Positions 34,292 to 45,114 of a stretch of 64,000 nt of DNA are shown piece by piece. The notes under the pieces are model-generated. The model searched no databases. It saw only the letters and a program-made list of their open reading frames with translations, and was not told the DNA's origin. The translations under genes and the position numbers were made by a program. Each line of letters starts with the position of its first letter. Position 1 is the stretch's first letter. Origin of the DNA: Macrococcus sp. 19Msa1099 (GTDB lineage Bacteria > Bacillota > Bacilli > Staphylococcales > Staphylococcaceae). The stretch spans positions 1,860,001-1,924,000 of the forward strand of contig CP079955.1 of NCBI GenBank assembly GCA_019357535.2. The letters run 5' to 3'.

Positions 34292-34320
34292 ATTATATAT
34301 GGATTGTGTGTAGAATGCAA
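34292..34320 (-). promoter_or_regulatory. SigA promoter of rpmE2
   Basis: Minus strand TTGCAT, 17 bases, TATAAT; it leaves a leader of about 70 nt. Confidence 0.75.
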
Positions 34321-34328
34321 CTATAAAT

Positions 34329-35645
34329 TTATATAATCGGCTTACCTGTCTTCGCACTTTCAACCATACGTTCTCCCAATTGCTTAAAGAAATCTTCATT
34401 AGATTCACTTTGTTTTAGGCGTCTTAAGAAACGTTCGGTGAAGTCCGGACTCTCAGTAAACAAATTACGGAGTTGCCATATCATATCAAGCTCATTTTTA
34501 TCGAGTAACAACTCTTCCTTACGTGTTGAACTGCGTCGAATATCAATCGCTGGATATACACGTTTTTCAGCTAGCTTTCTATCAAGCATCAACTCCATGT
34601 TACCAGTTCCTTTAAATTCTTCATAGATCATATCATCCATGCGGCTCCCTGTTTCTACAAGCGCTGTTGATAATATTGTCAAACTTCCCCCAGCTTCGAT
34701 ATTACGCGCCGCGCCGAAGAATGCTTTTGGTTTATGAAGGCTCGCAGGATCAAGACCACCTGACAACGTTCTACCGCTCGGTGGGATAACAAGGTTGTAC
34801 GCACGCGCAAGACGCGTTATAGAGTCCATAAGAATAATAACATTTTCACCAATCTCAACAAGGCGCTTTGCACGTTCAAGGAGTAACTCAGCAACTTTCA
34901 CATGATGTTCAGGAGGCTCGTCAAACGTTGAGTGCACTACTTCGGCAGCTTCAACTGAACGTTCGAGGTCTGTAACTTCTTCAGGACGTTCCCCAATTAA
35001 TAGTATAAAAAGTTTTGCATCTGGATGGTTAACTGAAATAGCATTCGCAATTTCTTTAAGTAGCGATGTCTTACCTGCTTTAGGTGGCGCTACAATCATT
35101 CCACGCTGGCCGAACCCAATAGGTGTAACTAAGTCCATTATACGCGTAGAATAAGCCGTTTTCGTTGTCTCCAGGCGAATGCGCTCATCGGGATAGAGTG
35201 GTGTTAACGCCTGGAAATGCGGACGTTTCTTAACCTCTTCAGCGTTTTGGTCATTAACAAAGTCTACCTGCAGCAAACCATAATACTTCTCATTTTCCTT
35301 AGGTCTACGCACTTTTCCAGTAACTTTATCCCCTTTTTTTATTTCAAAACGACGAATCTGACTTGCGCTGATATAAATATCCTTTTCACCCTTAGAATAA
35401 TTGACGGTTCTTAAGAAACCATATCCGTCAGGCTGAATATCATCAAGAATACCTTCCATATAATAATTGCCGTCTTTTTCCATCTGTTTTTCCATAATGG
35501 CAAGCACGAGTTCCTTTTTATTAAGTTTACTGTAATTTACAAGACCTAATTCTTTTGCACGTTGTGTTAGAGCTTTCGTTGTCTGATTTTTGTAGAGTTC
35601 ATGAAAAGATTCATATTGCGGACTTGTTCTAATTTTTTCTGGCAT
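34329..35645 (-). CDS. rho: Transcription termination factor Rho
   Basis: Rho, 438 residues, RNA-dependent ATPase that ends transcripts. An N-terminal SAP-like helical domain, the cold-shock RNA-binding domain ([19 protein letters not shown]), P-loop APPKAGKT at 186-193, the [14 protein letters not shown] region, and the Q/R loops ([12 protein letters not shown]). ATG 35645 is chosen over an ATG four codons upstream because GGGTG is spaced properly only for it, and it gives the [14 protein letters not shown] start and 438-residue length of staphylococcal Rho. Confidence 0.97.
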   Translation of the reverse strand: MPEKIRTSPQYESFHELYKNQTTKALTQRAKELGLVNYSKLNKKELVLAIMEKQMEKDGNYYMEGILDDIQPDGYGFLRTVNYSKGEKDIYISASQIRRFEIKKGDKVTGKVRRPKENEKYYGLLQVDFVNDQNAEEVKKRPHFQALTPLYPDERIRLETTKTAYSTRIMDLVTPIGFGQRGMIVAPPKAGKTSLLKEIANAISVNHPDAKLFILLIGERPEEVTDLERSVEAAEVVHSTFDEPPEHHVKVAELLLERAKRLVEIGENVIILMDSITRLARAYNLVIPPSGRTLSGGLDPASLHKPKAFFGAARNIEAGGSLTILSTALVETGSRMDDMIYEEFKGTGNMELMLDRKLAEKRVYPAIDIRRSSTRKEELLLDKNELDMIWQLRNLFTESPDFTERFLRRLKQSESNEDFFKQLGERMVESAKTGKPII

Positions 35646-35735
35646 AATGACACCCATTTCTATTAAAAATTGTTTTATATATTTATAAGAATTTATTTAG
35701 CGGAATTGAAGGAGTTTATAGGGGCAAACAAATTA

Positions 35736-35763
35736 ATTTTAACACGATTTCTGTTTATCACAA
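35736..35763 (-). promoter_or_regulatory. Promoter of rho
   Basis: Minus strand TTGTGA, 16 bases, extended -10 TGTTAAAAT. The leader of about 85 nt is C-poor in hairpins and could host Rho autoregulation, as known for rho genes in other bacteria. Confidence 0.55.
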
Positions 35764-35812
35764 AGAAATATTACTTATTGTTATATAACAACTCATATAC
35801 AGTAAAGAATGT

Positions 35813-35866
35813 AAAAACCCGAATATCACAGAAAACGAAAAACTTCTCCTGCAATATTCGGGCTTT
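35813..35866 (-). terminator. Terminator of glpX
   Basis: CCCGAATAT pairs with ATATTCGGG across a 26-base loop; the minus strand continues TTTTTACATT. Confidence 0.8.
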
Positions 35867-35886
35867 ACTTGACTTCTGTCATTCTA

Positions 35887-36864
35887 TTATATTCTATCGC
35901 TATCTTTAATTACTAATCCCGGTTTCTTCTCTAAGCTGTGTCGTCCTTGAATAAAGCGGACCGTTCCTGATTTCGCACGCATAACAAGTGAGTATGTTTC
36001 AGCAAACCCACCTTTAAATTGTACTCCCTTCATCAGTTCACCGTCCGTCACAGCAGTTGCTGCAAAGATTGCATCGTCACCTTTAACCATATCATCAAGC
36101 TTCAGTACAGTATTCGGTTCGATACCCATCGCACGACAACGCGCTTCTTGTTCTTCGTCTTCCGGTAATAATATTCCTTGGAAATCCCCGCCTAACGCTT
36201 TAATCCCTACAGCAGCGATAACACCTTCTGGCGCACCACCAGAACCGAACAATACATCCACACCTGTAAAGTCAAATGCTGTATTGATTGCGCCAGCTAC
36301 ATCACCGTGTTCGATTAATTTAATACGCGCACCAGCTTCACGAATTTCTTTAATAATATCTTCATGACGCTTACGATTCAATAATGTCGCTGTAACTTCT
36401 GAGACATCTTTGCCTTTAGCTTTTGCTACCGCCTGTAAGTTTTCTGTTACTGATTTAGAGATATCAACAACACCTTTACACTCGGGTCCAACCGCAATCT
36501 TCTCCATATACATATCAGGAGCATGCAGTAATGTACCACGATCACCTACAGCAAGTACCGTCATCGCATTCCAGCTACCTTCAGCTACTAAAGTAGTACC
36601 TTCTAAAGGATCTACCGCAATATCAATCGCCGGCCCTTCTTTTGTTCCTAGCTCTTCCCCGATGTAAAGCATCGGCGCTTCATCCATTTCACCTTCCCCG
36701 ATTACTACAACTCCGTCCATCGGAATTGTATCAAATACTTCTCGCATTGCCGTTGTTGCTGCATCATCCGCTTCATTCTTAAGGCCCTTACCTACCCATT
36801 TCGCACTCTTCAAAGCTGCCGCTTCAGTTACTCTGACTAATTCCATCGATAAACTACGTTCCAT
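35887..36864 (-). CDS. glpX: Class II fructose-1,6-bisphosphatase
   Basis: GlpX, 325 residues, hydrolyses fructose-1,6-bisphosphate in gluconeogenesis. Signature [15 protein letters not shown] and the metal-binding DPLEGTT, then [13 protein letters not shown]. Three ATGs follow each other behind ATAGGAG; the third (36864) has seven-base spacing and is chosen. Position in the rho-glpX-murZ-fba block is as in Bacillus. Confidence 0.95.
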   Translation of the reverse strand: MERSLSMELVRVTEAAALKSAKWVGKGLKNEADDAATTAMREVFDTIPMDGVVVIGEGEMDEAPMLYIGEELGTKEGPAIDIAVDPLEGTTLVAEGSWNAMTVLAVGDRGTLLHAPDMYMEKIAVGPECKGVVDISKSVTENLQAVAKAKGKDVSEVTATLLNRKRHEDIIKEIREAGARIKLIEHGDVAGAINTAFDFTGVDVLFGSGGAPEGVIAAVGIKALGGDFQGILLPEDEEQEARCRAMGIEPNTVLKLDDMVKGDDAIFAATAVTDGELMKGVQFKGGFAETYSLVMRAKSGTVRFIQGRHSLEKKPGLVIKDSDRI

Positions 36865-36963
36865 CATCATTCTCCTATCACCAATAATTTTCTTAATTAG
36901 TATAACATAATTCGTCATTTTACATACTATTAGTTTGTAATTATATACAGGTGATAAGTCCAA

Positions 36964-36996
36964 CAAAAAAAGCGAGGCTTAAGCCTCGCCTTTTTT
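36964..36996. terminator. Bidirectional terminator, qsrR-like gene and glpX leader
   Basis: GCGAGGCTTAAGCCTCGC is a perfect 18-bp palindrome flanked by A7 on the left and T6 on the right; it overlaps the last codons of the regulator gene at 36979. Confidence 0.9.
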
Positions 36997-37317
36997 CGGA
37001 ATTTCTAATTCCAGATGTTCCTGCGCCCAGGATTCTATAGGATGCATTGCTTCAGACAACGAGATACCTTTGTCAGTTAAAACGTATTTAATAGATAAAG
37101 GCGTTGTTGAAATGACTTTCTTCTCTACAAGGCCCCACTCAGATAGTTCTGTAAGTTTCAAACTCAACGCTCTCGGTGTAATGGTTTTTAAATCACGTTT
37201 AATATCCGAGAAATGTGCTGCATTATTCTCAGAACGCGATAAATAATTGATTAATAATCCATTCCAACTTCTGCCGAGGATTTTAAACGTCTCTTCTAAA
37301 TATGGACAAACTTCCAT
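36979..37317 (-). CDS. HxlR-family thiol-based repressor, QsrR-like
   Basis: A 112-residue winged-helix regulator (DUF24/HxlR). It opens MEVCPYLEETFKILG with a single N-terminal Cys at position 4, the sensing residue in the YodB/CatR/QsrR subgroup that responds to quinones and disulfide stress. The wing helix LKTITPRALSLKLTEL follows. In S. aureus QsrR lies near murZ, as here. Its own promoter holds two near-perfect QsrR-type operators, so autorepression is likely. GAGGTG precedes ATG 37317. Confidence 0.85.
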   Translation of the reverse strand: MEVCPYLEETFKILGRSWNGLLINYLSRSENNAAHFSDIKRDLKTITPRALSLKLTELSEWGLVEKKVISTTPLSIKYVLTDKGISLSEAMHPIESWAQEHLELEIPKKGEA

Positions 37318-37339
37318 AATATCACCTCTTTATCTCTCG

Positions 37340-37368
37340 ATTATAACACGATATAAAAAATATATCTA
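37340..37368 (-). promoter_or_regulatory. Promoter of the QsrR-like gene
   Basis: Minus strand TAGATA, 17 bases, extended -10 TGTTATAAT. Confidence 0.6.
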
Positions 37369-37411
37369 GTATAAAAAGTACAATTTTATACCAAGGTATA
37401 TTTTTTATATC
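37350..37411. promoter_or_regulatory. Paired operators of the QsrR-like regulator
   Basis: GATATAAAAAATATA (37350-37364) and its exact complement (37397-37411) form 15-base inverted arms. Each contains a GTATA-N5-TATAC-like site: GTATA-N5-TATAT at 37396-37410 and ATATA-N5-TATAT at 37351-37365. The first lies between -35 and -10. A smaller GTATAAAA/TTTTATAC repeat sits between them. Confidence 0.65.
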
Positions 37412-37423
37412 AATAATGTACAA

Positions 37424-37446
37424 TAAAGACGGTCAGCTGACCGTCT
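37424..37446 (-). terminator. Terminator of murZ
   Basis: The 18-base perfect palindrome GACGGTCAGCTGACCGTC touches the murZ stop codon; TTTATTG follows on the minus strand. Confidence 0.8.
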
Positions 37447-38708
37447 TAATCTTCAATAGATTCTCTCCAGATATCCGCACCTAATTTTTTCAGTTTTTCT
37501 ACAATACCACTATAGCCTCTATCAATATGGCGAACATTATATACTGTAGTTACACCATCAGCATATAAGCCTGCGATTACAAGGCATGCGCCAGCACGTA
37601 AATCACTCGCTGCAACCTCAGCTCCAGAAAGTTTTGATTTTTGTACAGCGGCTGTCCCGTCAGATTCTTTAATATTGCCATTCATTCTCATTAATTCTTC
37701 AACATGTTTAAAGCGTGCTGGATATATCGTATCAGTAACAATACTTTGACCATCCGCTCTAAATAATAACGGCGTAAATGGCTGCTGTAGATCCGTAGCA
37801 AATCCAGGATACACATTTGTAGTAATCGTTACCGGTTTGTACGTATCTGGTTTCTTAATACGCGCGGAATCTTCACCAATTTCTACGGTAATGCCCATCT
37901 CCCTCAACTTAGCAGTTAAAGGCTCCATATGTAGTGGAATGATATTTTCTACAAGTACATCCTCACCCATCATAGCAGCTGCACACATATATGTACCTGC
38001 TTCTATTCTATCCGGGATGATCGTATGTGTTGTACCATTAAGCGCTTCAACACCTTCAATTTTCAATGTATCCGTTCCCGCGCCACGAATTTTAGCACCC
38101 ATATTATTAAGGAGCGTCGCAACATCTACAATTTCAGGCTCTTTTGCAGCATTTTCAATCACTGTTTTACCCTTTGCCATTGAAGCTGCTAGCATAATAT
38201 TTATTGTAGCACCTACCGATACTACATCCATGAAAATTTTAGCACCCTTCAACTCGTCAGCTTCAAGATACATGCCACCTGCTTGATTCGTAATCTTAGC
38301 ACCTAGCGCTTCAAATCCTTTAATATGCTGGTCAATAGGACGTGGCCCTAAAGGACATCCACCTGGCAGTCCAATGATGCACTTCTTAAATTTCCCTAAC
38401 ATTGCACCCATCATATAATAAGACGCACGTAAAGACTGTACTTTATGGTTCGGTAAAGGCATATTAATCGCTTCTGAAGGATCAATCGTTAAAGTATCTC
38501 CATCTAAATCCGTCTTTATATTTAGATCTTCTAGTAAGCTCATCAATGTAACAACATCTGAAATTTCAGGTAATCCTTCTAATTTCACAATATCATTCGC
38601 CATTAATGTAGCTGGAATAAGTGCAACTGCACTATTTTTTGCACCACTTATCTGAACAGAGCCATTTAACGGTTTACCGCCTCTGATTTTAATTACTTCC
38701 TGTGACAT
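37446..38708 (-). CDS. murZ: UDP-N-acetylglucosamine 1-carboxyvinyltransferase 2, MurZ
   Basis: The second MurA-type enzyme, 420 residues. [13 protein letters not shown] near the N-terminus and the catalytic Cys118 in [14 protein letters not shown] 38708 has AAAGGAG eight bases upstream; an ATG nine codons earlier would swallow that site. The same enzyme activity as MurA at 17141; in staphylococci MurA is dominant and MurZ responds to stress. Confidence 0.96.
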   Translation of the reverse strand: MSQEVIKIRGGKPLNGSVQISGAKNSAVALIPATLMANDIVKLEGLPEISDVVTLMSLLEDLNIKTDLDGDTLTIDPSEAINMPLPNHKVQSLRASYYMMGAMLGKFKKCIIGLPGGCPLGPRPIDQHIKGFEALGAKITNQAGGMYLEADELKGAKIFMDVVSVGATINIMLAASMAKGKTVIENAAKEPEIVDVATLLNNMGAKIRGAGTDTLKIEGVEALNGTTHTIIPDRIEAGTYMCAAAMMGEDVLVENIIPLHMEPLTAKLREMGITVEIGEDSARIKKPDTYKPVTITTNVYPGFATDLQQPFTPLLFRADGQSIVTDTIYPARFKHVEELMRMNGNIKESDGTAAVQKSKLSGAEVAASDLRAGACLVIAGLYADGVTTVYNVRHIDRGYSGIVEKLKKLGADIWRESIED

Positions 38709-38773
38709 ATTCGGGACTCCTTTAATTGTAATCACAAATTATTTATCTTTAACTTATTTCAATATTTTATATT

Positions 38774-38803
38774 ATTATAAACTAATTTAACATTTCTATG
38801 CAA
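38774..38803 (-). promoter_or_regulatory. Promoter of murZ
   Basis: Minus strand TTGCAT, 18 bases, TATAAT, about 65 bases before the murZ start. Confidence 0.65.
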
Positions 38804-38820
38804 AGCAAAGCCATAGAAAT
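38792..38820. promoter_or_regulatory. Inverted repeat over the murZ -35
   Basis: ATTTCTATG and its exact complement, 11 bases apart, overlap and extend upstream of the murZ -35 hexamer. Position suggests a protein operator rather than a terminator. Confidence 0.55.
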
Positions 38821-38852
38821 TTAATATAAGATAGATTACAAAGTAAAGTCAA

Positions 38853-38888
38853 GAAAAAGAGCACTCCGAAATTTCAGAGTGCTCTTTC
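38853..38888 (-). terminator. Terminator of fba
   Basis: AGAGCACTC(T)GAAATTTC(G)GAGTGCTCT hairpin followed by TTTTTC on the minus strand, 16 bases after the fba stop codon. Confidence 0.87.
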
Positions 38889-38903
38889 TATCAACATATA
38901 TAA

Positions 38904-39761
38904 CTATGCTTTATTAGAAGTTCCAAATTCTTTAATTTTACCAATCACAGTTGCTTTAATTGCTTCACGTGCTGGCCCTAAATATTTACGAGGGTCATAT
39001 ACATCTGGGTCATTGTTTAATGTATCACGAACTGCTTTCGCTGAAGCAATTTGGTTTTCAGTATTTACGTTAATCTTAGCAGTTCCTAACGAAATTGAAC
39101 GCTCGATATCTTTCGTTGGGATACCAGTACCACCGTGTAATACTAATGGTAAACCAGTAGCATTACCTATTTCTTCCATTTCTTTAAATCCTAAATTCGG
39201 TTCACCTTTGTAAGGTCCGTGAACTGAACCTAATGCAGGAGCTAGGCAATCAATACCAGTTTTCTCAACTAATTCCTGACATTCTTTAGCATCAGCATAT
39301 ACAACACCATCAGATACGACATCGTCTTCCTGACCGCCAACACGACCTAATTCCGCTTCAACAGATACACCTTTAGAATGCGCATATTCTACAACTTTCT
39401 TAGTGATTTCAACGTTCTCTTCGAAAGAATGATGAGAAGCATCGATCATTACTGAAGTGAATCCAGCATCGATTGCTGCTTTACAGTTTTCAAAGCTTGA
39501 ACCGTGGTCTAAATGAATTGCAACTGGAACAGTGATGTTCATATCGTGCATTAATCCTTCAACCATCTTAACTACCGTATAGAAACCACCCATGTATTTT
39601 GCTGCACCTTCAGATACACCTAAGATAACTGGTGCATTCTCTTCTTGTGAAGCCCCTAGAATTGCTTGAGTGAACTCAAGGTTGTTAAGGTTGTATTGAC
39701 CAACTGCATAACCACCTTCTTTAGCTTTAATTAACATTTCTTTCATTGAAACTAATGGCAT
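38904..39761 (-). CDS. fba: Class II fructose-bisphosphate aldolase
   Basis: Fba, 285 residues, zinc-dependent aldolase of glycolysis. Catalytic Asp85 and zinc ligand His86 in [18 protein letters not shown] and NVNTENQ complete the phosphate and zinc site. AAGGAGG lies before the ATG. It is preceded by a Spo0F-like gene, the Bacillus spo0F-fbaA order. Confidence 0.97.
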   Translation of the reverse strand: MPLVSMKEMLIKAKEGGYAVGQYNLNNLEFTQAILGASQEENAPVILGVSEGAAKYMGGFYTVVKMVEGLMHDMNITVPVAIHLDHGSSFENCKAAIDAGFTSVMIDASHHSFEENVEITKKVVEYAHSKGVSVEAELGRVGGQEDDVVSDGVVYADAKECQELVEKTGIDCLAPALGSVHGPYKGEPNLGFKEMEEIGNATGLPLVLHGGTGIPTKDIERSISLGTAKINVNTENQIASAKAVRDTLNNDPDVYDPRKYLGPAREAIKATVIGKIKEFGTSNKA

Positions 39762-39807
39762 GGATAATATCCTCCTTGTGTGCGTTAGGCACTAATTTTA
39801 TAGATTT

Positions 39808-39836
39808 AGTATAGCACTATCGTCCTGTGTTTGCAT
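39808..39836 (-). promoter_or_regulatory. Promoter of fba
   Basis: Minus strand ATGCAA, 17 bases, extended -10 TGCTATACT; the -35 is weak. Confidence 0.55.
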
Positions 39837-39848
39837 TTATAAAGGTGG

Positions 39849-40199
39849 CTACTTTGTGTATTTTCGCACAATATTCACAACTTCTCCAATAGTAAACGGT
39901 TTCATTAGTATTCCTGATGCGCCACGACTTTTAAGTCCTTTAATTTGTTCATCTGTCTGGAAAGCAGAGATTAAGTAGATTGGTCTATCAGTATATTTTC
40001 TCATTTCTCTCAATGTTTCTTCCCCCGACATTACAGGCATCCGTCGATCTAAAAATATAATGTCATAATCGTTAACTATCACCATTTCAAGTCCCTTTTT
40101 ACCATGCTCTGCTTCATCAGCTTCTATACCTTGAATAGACAATATTTCTTTAAATAACAATCGAATATTTATTTCGTCATCTACTATGAGTATTTTCAT
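39849..40199 (-). CDS. Stand-alone receiver-domain protein, Spo0F-like
   Basis: A 116-residue single-domain response regulator with no output domain. Acidic pocket Asp7-Asp8, phospho-acceptor Asp51 (FLDRRMPVMSG), Ser78 in place of the switch Thr (LISAF), and Lys100 in MKPF. Bacillus has spo0F at exactly this place between fbaA and ywjG, and the KPF and KY ends resemble it. The rest of the sporulation phosphorelay is not expected in a coccus, so the partner is unknown. GGGAG precedes the ATG. It could equally be a chemotaxis-type receiver, but position favours Spo0F descent. Confidence 0.85.
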   Translation of the reverse strand: MKILIVDDEINIRLLFKEILSIQGIEADEAEHGKKGLEMVIVNDYDIIFLDRRMPVMSGEETLREMRKYTDRPIYLISAFQTDEQIKGLKSRGASGILMKPFTIGEVVNIVRKYTK

Positions 40200-40256
40200 C
40201 GGTTATCTCCCAGTATGTTATGATATAGTCAATCATTTCTTGAAAGTAGGTTTAAT

Positions 40257-40760
40257 ATGTTCAAAATATTTAATACACAACTCAATGGTATCTTTAAAAA
40301 AATAGAAGCGCAAGAAGTAGAAATTGATATTGCAGCACGACTGCTTGCACAAGCTGTTGTCGGTCAGGGAAAAATATATGTTAAAGGATTTGGCGATCTT
40401 AAACATTTCGAAGACTTTGCTGTAGAAAGCAAAGAAAAATTATTTGACTCAGAAAAATTTATTACTGAATCGCTAATCGATCATACGGACCGCATTTTAG
40501 TGATGAGCGACACGTACAATGAAGATTGTCATGAATTTATTACGATGCTGAAGGAAAAAGATATCGATTTCGTTCTTGTATGTAATAAAGATGAACGTAT
40601 AGATGTGATGAACTTTATCGATTTAAGTACTCCACGTGCCCTCGTACCAACCGAAAACTTCAGCCGAATTATTACGCCTCATATGATGGCGATGAACTAT
40701 ATATACTACGGCATTTATAATGTCATGTATGAAATGTTAGTTGAAGAAGAGGAAGCATAG
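40257..40760 (+). CDS. ywjG: DUF2529 protein, YwjG-like
   Basis: A 167-residue soluble protein (MFKIFNTQLNGIFKKIE...) of the DUF2529/YwjG family, thought to have an SIS-type phosphosugar-binding fold (VGQGKIYVKGFGDLKHFEDFA; DRILVMSDTYNED). Reaction unknown. It lies between the spo0F-like gene and pyrG, as in Bacillus, but points the other way from both. The start has GTAGG seven bases upstream. Confidence 0.78.
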   Translation: MFKIFNTQLNGIFKKIEAQEVEIDIAARLLAQAVVGQGKIYVKGFGDLKHFEDFAVESKEKLFDSEKFITESLIDHTDRILVMSDTYNEDCHEFITMLKEKDIDFVLVCNKDERIDVMNFIDLSTPRALVPTENFSRIITPHMMAMNYIYYGIYNVMYEMLVEEEEA

Positions 40761-40763
40761 CAT

Positions 40764-40802
40764 AAACGCCCGAACAGTTGTCTGTTCGGGCGTTTCAAAT
40801 TT
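40764..40802. terminator. Terminator between ywjG and pyrG
   Basis: A perfect 13-bp stem (AAACGCCCGAACA and complement). The T run is short on both sides (TTTCAAATTT on plus), so strength is uncertain. Confidence 0.75.
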
Positions 40803-40881
40803 GCATTTACCAGCTTCTATTCGGACGCTATCACACCATTTAGAATCTTGTTCAAGGCTTATCGCTCACATGATAACCTCT

Positions 40882-42577
<1,696 letters not shown>

Positions 42578-42584
42578 AAGTAAA

Positions 42585-42613
42585 ATAATAATCATTTTTA
42601 AGAAGATTGTCAA
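42585..42613 (-). promoter_or_regulatory. SigA promoter of pyrG
   Basis: Minus strand TTGACA, 17 bases, TATTAT, seven bases before the GGGC start. It abuts the rpoE stop codon. Confidence 0.9.
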
Positions 42614-42619
42614 CTATGA

Positions 42620-43135
42620 TTATTCTTCCTCGTCTTCAAATTCGTCTTCTTCTTCTTCGAATTCTTCATCCGGTTCAACAACAAGACCTGCCTCATCTAA
42701 TTCATCTTCCACTTCTTCATCTTCAGTGTCAACATTTTCCTCGTCACCATCAGTCGGTAATAGATCAAGTTCATCTTCCACTTCATCCTCACCTAATAAG
42801 GCGATCTTCGGTGAATCTTCGTCTTCTTCATCTAAAATATCAAACTTCTGAACAGTTGGTGCAATCTTTTCTTCAATATCGTCCACTGAATACCAGTCAC
42901 GCAGACCCCACATATATTCACCAGTAGATAAGAATCTACCATCTGTGTTTAAGTCTGTATAGAATTGTACGACACGCGTTTCTACTGCTTCATCAGAATA
43001 ATTCCCGATGGCTTTAAACTCATCGATTAATTCGTATAAGTTTACTTCTTTACCTTTTTCGCTTAAAGCCATGTAAGCTAAGTCGATAAAAGAATTTTCG
43101 TCCATCATTTCTTTAGTATATTCAGAGATTTTCAT
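42620..43135 (-). CDS. rpoE: RNA polymerase delta subunit
   Basis: Delta, 171 residues: a folded N-terminal domain ([39 protein letters not shown]) and a disordered tail of nearly pure Asp/Glu from about residue 105. It helps polymerase recycle and modulates start-nucleotide sensing, which is relevant to the pyrG leader next door. AAAGGACG precedes the ATG. Confidence 0.96.
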   Translation of the reverse strand: MKISEYTKEMMDENSFIDLAYMALSEKGKEVNLYELIDEFKAIGNYSDEAVETRVVQFYTDLNTDGRFLSTGEYMWGLRDWYSVDDIEEKIAPTVQKFDILDEEDEDSPKIALLGEDEVEDELDLLPTDGDEENVDTEDEEVEDELDEAGLVVEPDEEFEEEEDEFEDEEE

Positions 43136-43225
43136 TATATTCGTCCTTTCAGAACTCTAAAGTGTTTATACTACATCATAACAAATTACTTCCAAAAAGC
43201 GCAATAATTATTCAAAATTTCTCTA

Positions 43226-44041
43226 TTAATATTTAATTAACTTCGTTAATACTTGTGTATTTGCTGTATCCATCGCTACAAAGTTATTACTTAAATAAAG
43301 CGCGGCATCATCACCTGACACATCGATCTCAATTTTATCTACTGCTTCAAAATTACGACGAAGGAAAGTAGCGATTTGTCTCAATACATTTTGTTTAATA
43401 ACGTCTACATCTTGCTGTATATTAAACGATACGAGGTGAGCTGTAGTATCTTCAATTGTATATTCAATTTCTCCAACAAACTGACCATCTCTTTCAAGGC
43501 GAATAACCTCTTCGTCTTTAATGAGTCGTAGCTTCGAAACATAATCGGCACCTAAATCTAGATAATAGAGACGCTCTTTTCCGATTGGCCCTTCAGGATT
43601 CGTCGCTAAATGAAGAAAACCGGCACGTTCATATAGATTCCATGCAGCCTGATTCTCTGCATCAACTACTAGGAAGAGTTGATCGAAATCCGGAAATACA
43701 CTTTGTACAAATTCAGGAATATTCATCATAATTTCAGTGCCATAGCCATGACCTTGCAACTTATTGTTGATTGATAAGCTACGGACATATACTGCATTAA
43801 TCGGCGTATCATATCCTTCATGTTGATAATGCTGATGCAACACAAAGAACCCTACAACCTCTTCGTCACGATTAAGCACAACACACGGTCTACGATCCGG
43901 ATCCATCAACCCTTCATCTAATACCTCTTTCGGTAAAGAAGAATAAATCATTTGACGCTCTGTTAATTCGAACTGGTCTAATGCCTCACGATAGTCTTCT
44001 TTATACTGTACAATTTTAATTTTAGAACCTAAGAATTCCAT
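43226..44041 (-). CDS. GNAT-family N-acetyltransferase
   Basis: A 271-residue protein with a GNAT domain in the first two thirds (VVGFFVLHQHY, VRSLSINNKLQGHGYGTEIM as the acetyl-CoA loop, AENQAAWNLYERAGF) and an extra C-terminal region of about 100 residues of unknown role. Substrate unknown. ATG 44041 fits AAAGAGATA/GGAGG; an ATG seven codons upstream precedes the ribosome site. Found between rpoE and coaW, as in staphylococci. Confidence 0.85.
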   Translation of the reverse strand: MEFLGSKIKIVQYKEDYREALDQFELTERQMIYSSLPKEVLDEGLMDPDRRPCVVLNRDEEVVGFFVLHQHYQHEGYDTPINAVYVRSLSINNKLQGHGYGTEIMMNIPEFVQSVFPDFDQLFLVVDAENQAAWNLYERAGFLHLATNPEGPIGKERLYYLDLGADYVSKLRLIKDEEVIRLERDGQFVGEIEYTIEDTTAHLVSFNIQQDVDVIKQNVLRQIATFLRRNFEAVDKIEIDVSGDDAALYLSNNFVAMDTANTQVLTKLIKY

Positions 44042-44127
44042 TATCTCTTTGCCTCCGTACATTGCAATTTATTTTGTTAAATATATTTTACCCATTTTTT
44101 AAATATTAGAACATGAAAGTTTATTTT

Positions 44128-44155
44128 TTGACTGCTAAGCATCACCTTATATGAT
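44128..44155 (+). promoter_or_regulatory. Promoter of coaW
   Basis: TTGACT, 16 bases, TATGAT; one mismatch per hexamer, 30 bases before the start. Confidence 0.7.
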
Positions 44156-44184
44156 AAGATAAAATAAAAAATGTGAGGTTTATG

Positions 44185-44997
44185 ATGAAAATAGGAATCG
44201 ATGCAGGTGGTACCTTAATCAAAATTGCTATCCTTGAAAACGATACATTTACATATAAAAAAGAACAATCTACAGACATTGAACGCGTTGCAGCATGGCT
44301 TAACACTATGCCAGATGCACAAGTAGCTCTAACAGGCGGAAAAGCCACTTATTTAAATAGTCTTATTTCACATGATGCATTTCAATCAATTGAGTTTGAT
44401 GCGACATTTAAAGGGATTCAATCCTTTTTAGATGAAAATAATATGTATCTCGATAAATTTGTATTCAGCAATGTAGGCACAGGAACTTCCATCCACTTTG
44501 TTGATGAGAATAAACAAATTCGTGCAGGCGGAACAGGTGCAGGTGGAGGTATGATGATGGGACTCTCATACTTACTGACTGGGAAAGAAGATTTTGCAGA
44601 TATCGTTACAACAGCTAGAGCTGGTAATCGCGATATTATCGATCTTAAAGTAAAACATATTTATAAAGGTGATAAAACACCCATTCCAGGCGATCTTACA
44701 GCCGCTAACTTCGGGAACGTACTTCACAACAAAGACACCGAAAGCTTTACAGATGCAGATAAGATTGCTTCTGTCCTCGGAATCGTTGGAGAAACAGTGA
44801 CGACAGTATCTATCCATGCAGCTAGAGAATTTGGAGCAGAATATGTTGTTTACATCGGTTCTAGTTTTCTGGACAACAAATTATTGCAGGATATCGTCGT
44901 AAATTATACTAAATTACGTAACTTCAAACCTTACTTTATCGAAAACGGAGAATATTCAGGTGCTGTGGGCACACTTAGGTTGATGGATGAAAAATAA
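44185..44997 (+). CDS. coaW: Type II pantothenate kinase
   Basis: CoaW, 270 residues, phosphorylates pantothenate, the first step of coenzyme A synthesis. ASKHA-fold: GIDAGGTLIKIAI (phosphate loop), FSNVGTGTSIHFV, RAGGTGAGGGMMMGL. This staphylococcal type is insensitive to CoA feedback. GAGG at 44175-44178 best serves ATG 44185; upstream in-frame GTG and ATG are too close. Confidence 0.94.
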   Translation: MKIGIDAGGTLIKIAILENDTFTYKKEQSTDIERVAAWLNTMPDAQVALTGGKATYLNSLISHDAFQSIEFDATFKGIQSFLDENNMYLDKFVFSNVGTGTSIHFVDENKQIRAGGTGAGGGMMMGLSYLLTGKEDFADIVTTARAGNRDIIDLKVKHIYKGDKTPIPGDLTAANFGNVLHNKDTESFTDADKIASVLGIVGETVTTVSIHAAREFGAEYVVYIGSSFLDNKLLQDIVVNYTKLRNFKPYFIENGEYSGAVGTLRLMDEK

Positions 44998-45027
44998 CGT
45001 AAAGGCTTAGCCTTTACGTTATTTTTT
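44990..45027. terminator. Bidirectional terminator between coaW and the S-box operon
   Basis: AAATAACGTAAAGGC pairs with GCCTTTACGTTATTT, with T and A runs on either side. It overlaps the last codons of the 31-residue ORF on the minus strand. Confidence 0.88.
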
Positions 45028-45114
45028 AAGCACCTTTATTAAACTTACAAGCATCGGCAGCAATGTCGCACTAATTACCGATGCTGCAAATATACTACTT
45101 TTTCTAGTCTTCAT
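45019..45114 (-). CDS. Unannotated 31-residue hydrophobic peptide
   Basis: A short frame starting ATG 45114 inside the last codons of the ATP-grasp gene (11-base overlap), with AAAGGTG seven bases upstream. The peptide begins MKTRKSS, has a hydrophobic core (about residues 8-26, IFAASVISATLLPMLV...) and ends LIKVLKK: a positive-inside single membrane span. The stop codon falls inside the operon's terminator stem, a usual layout for a last gene. Not recognised. It could be a real operon member, a membrane anchor or exported peptide, or a chance frame. Confidence 0.45.
   Translation of the reverse strand: MKTRKSSIFAASVISATLLPMLVSLIKVLKK

Noticed and set aside
35646-35657. Earlier ATG for rho (four extra codons)
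   Set aside because: No ribosome site before it, and the later ATG gives the family's normal N-terminus.
42607-42927. Plus-strand frame opposite rpoE
   Set aside because: Leu/His/Gln-rich product is the complement of the Asp/Glu tail codons; not a gene.
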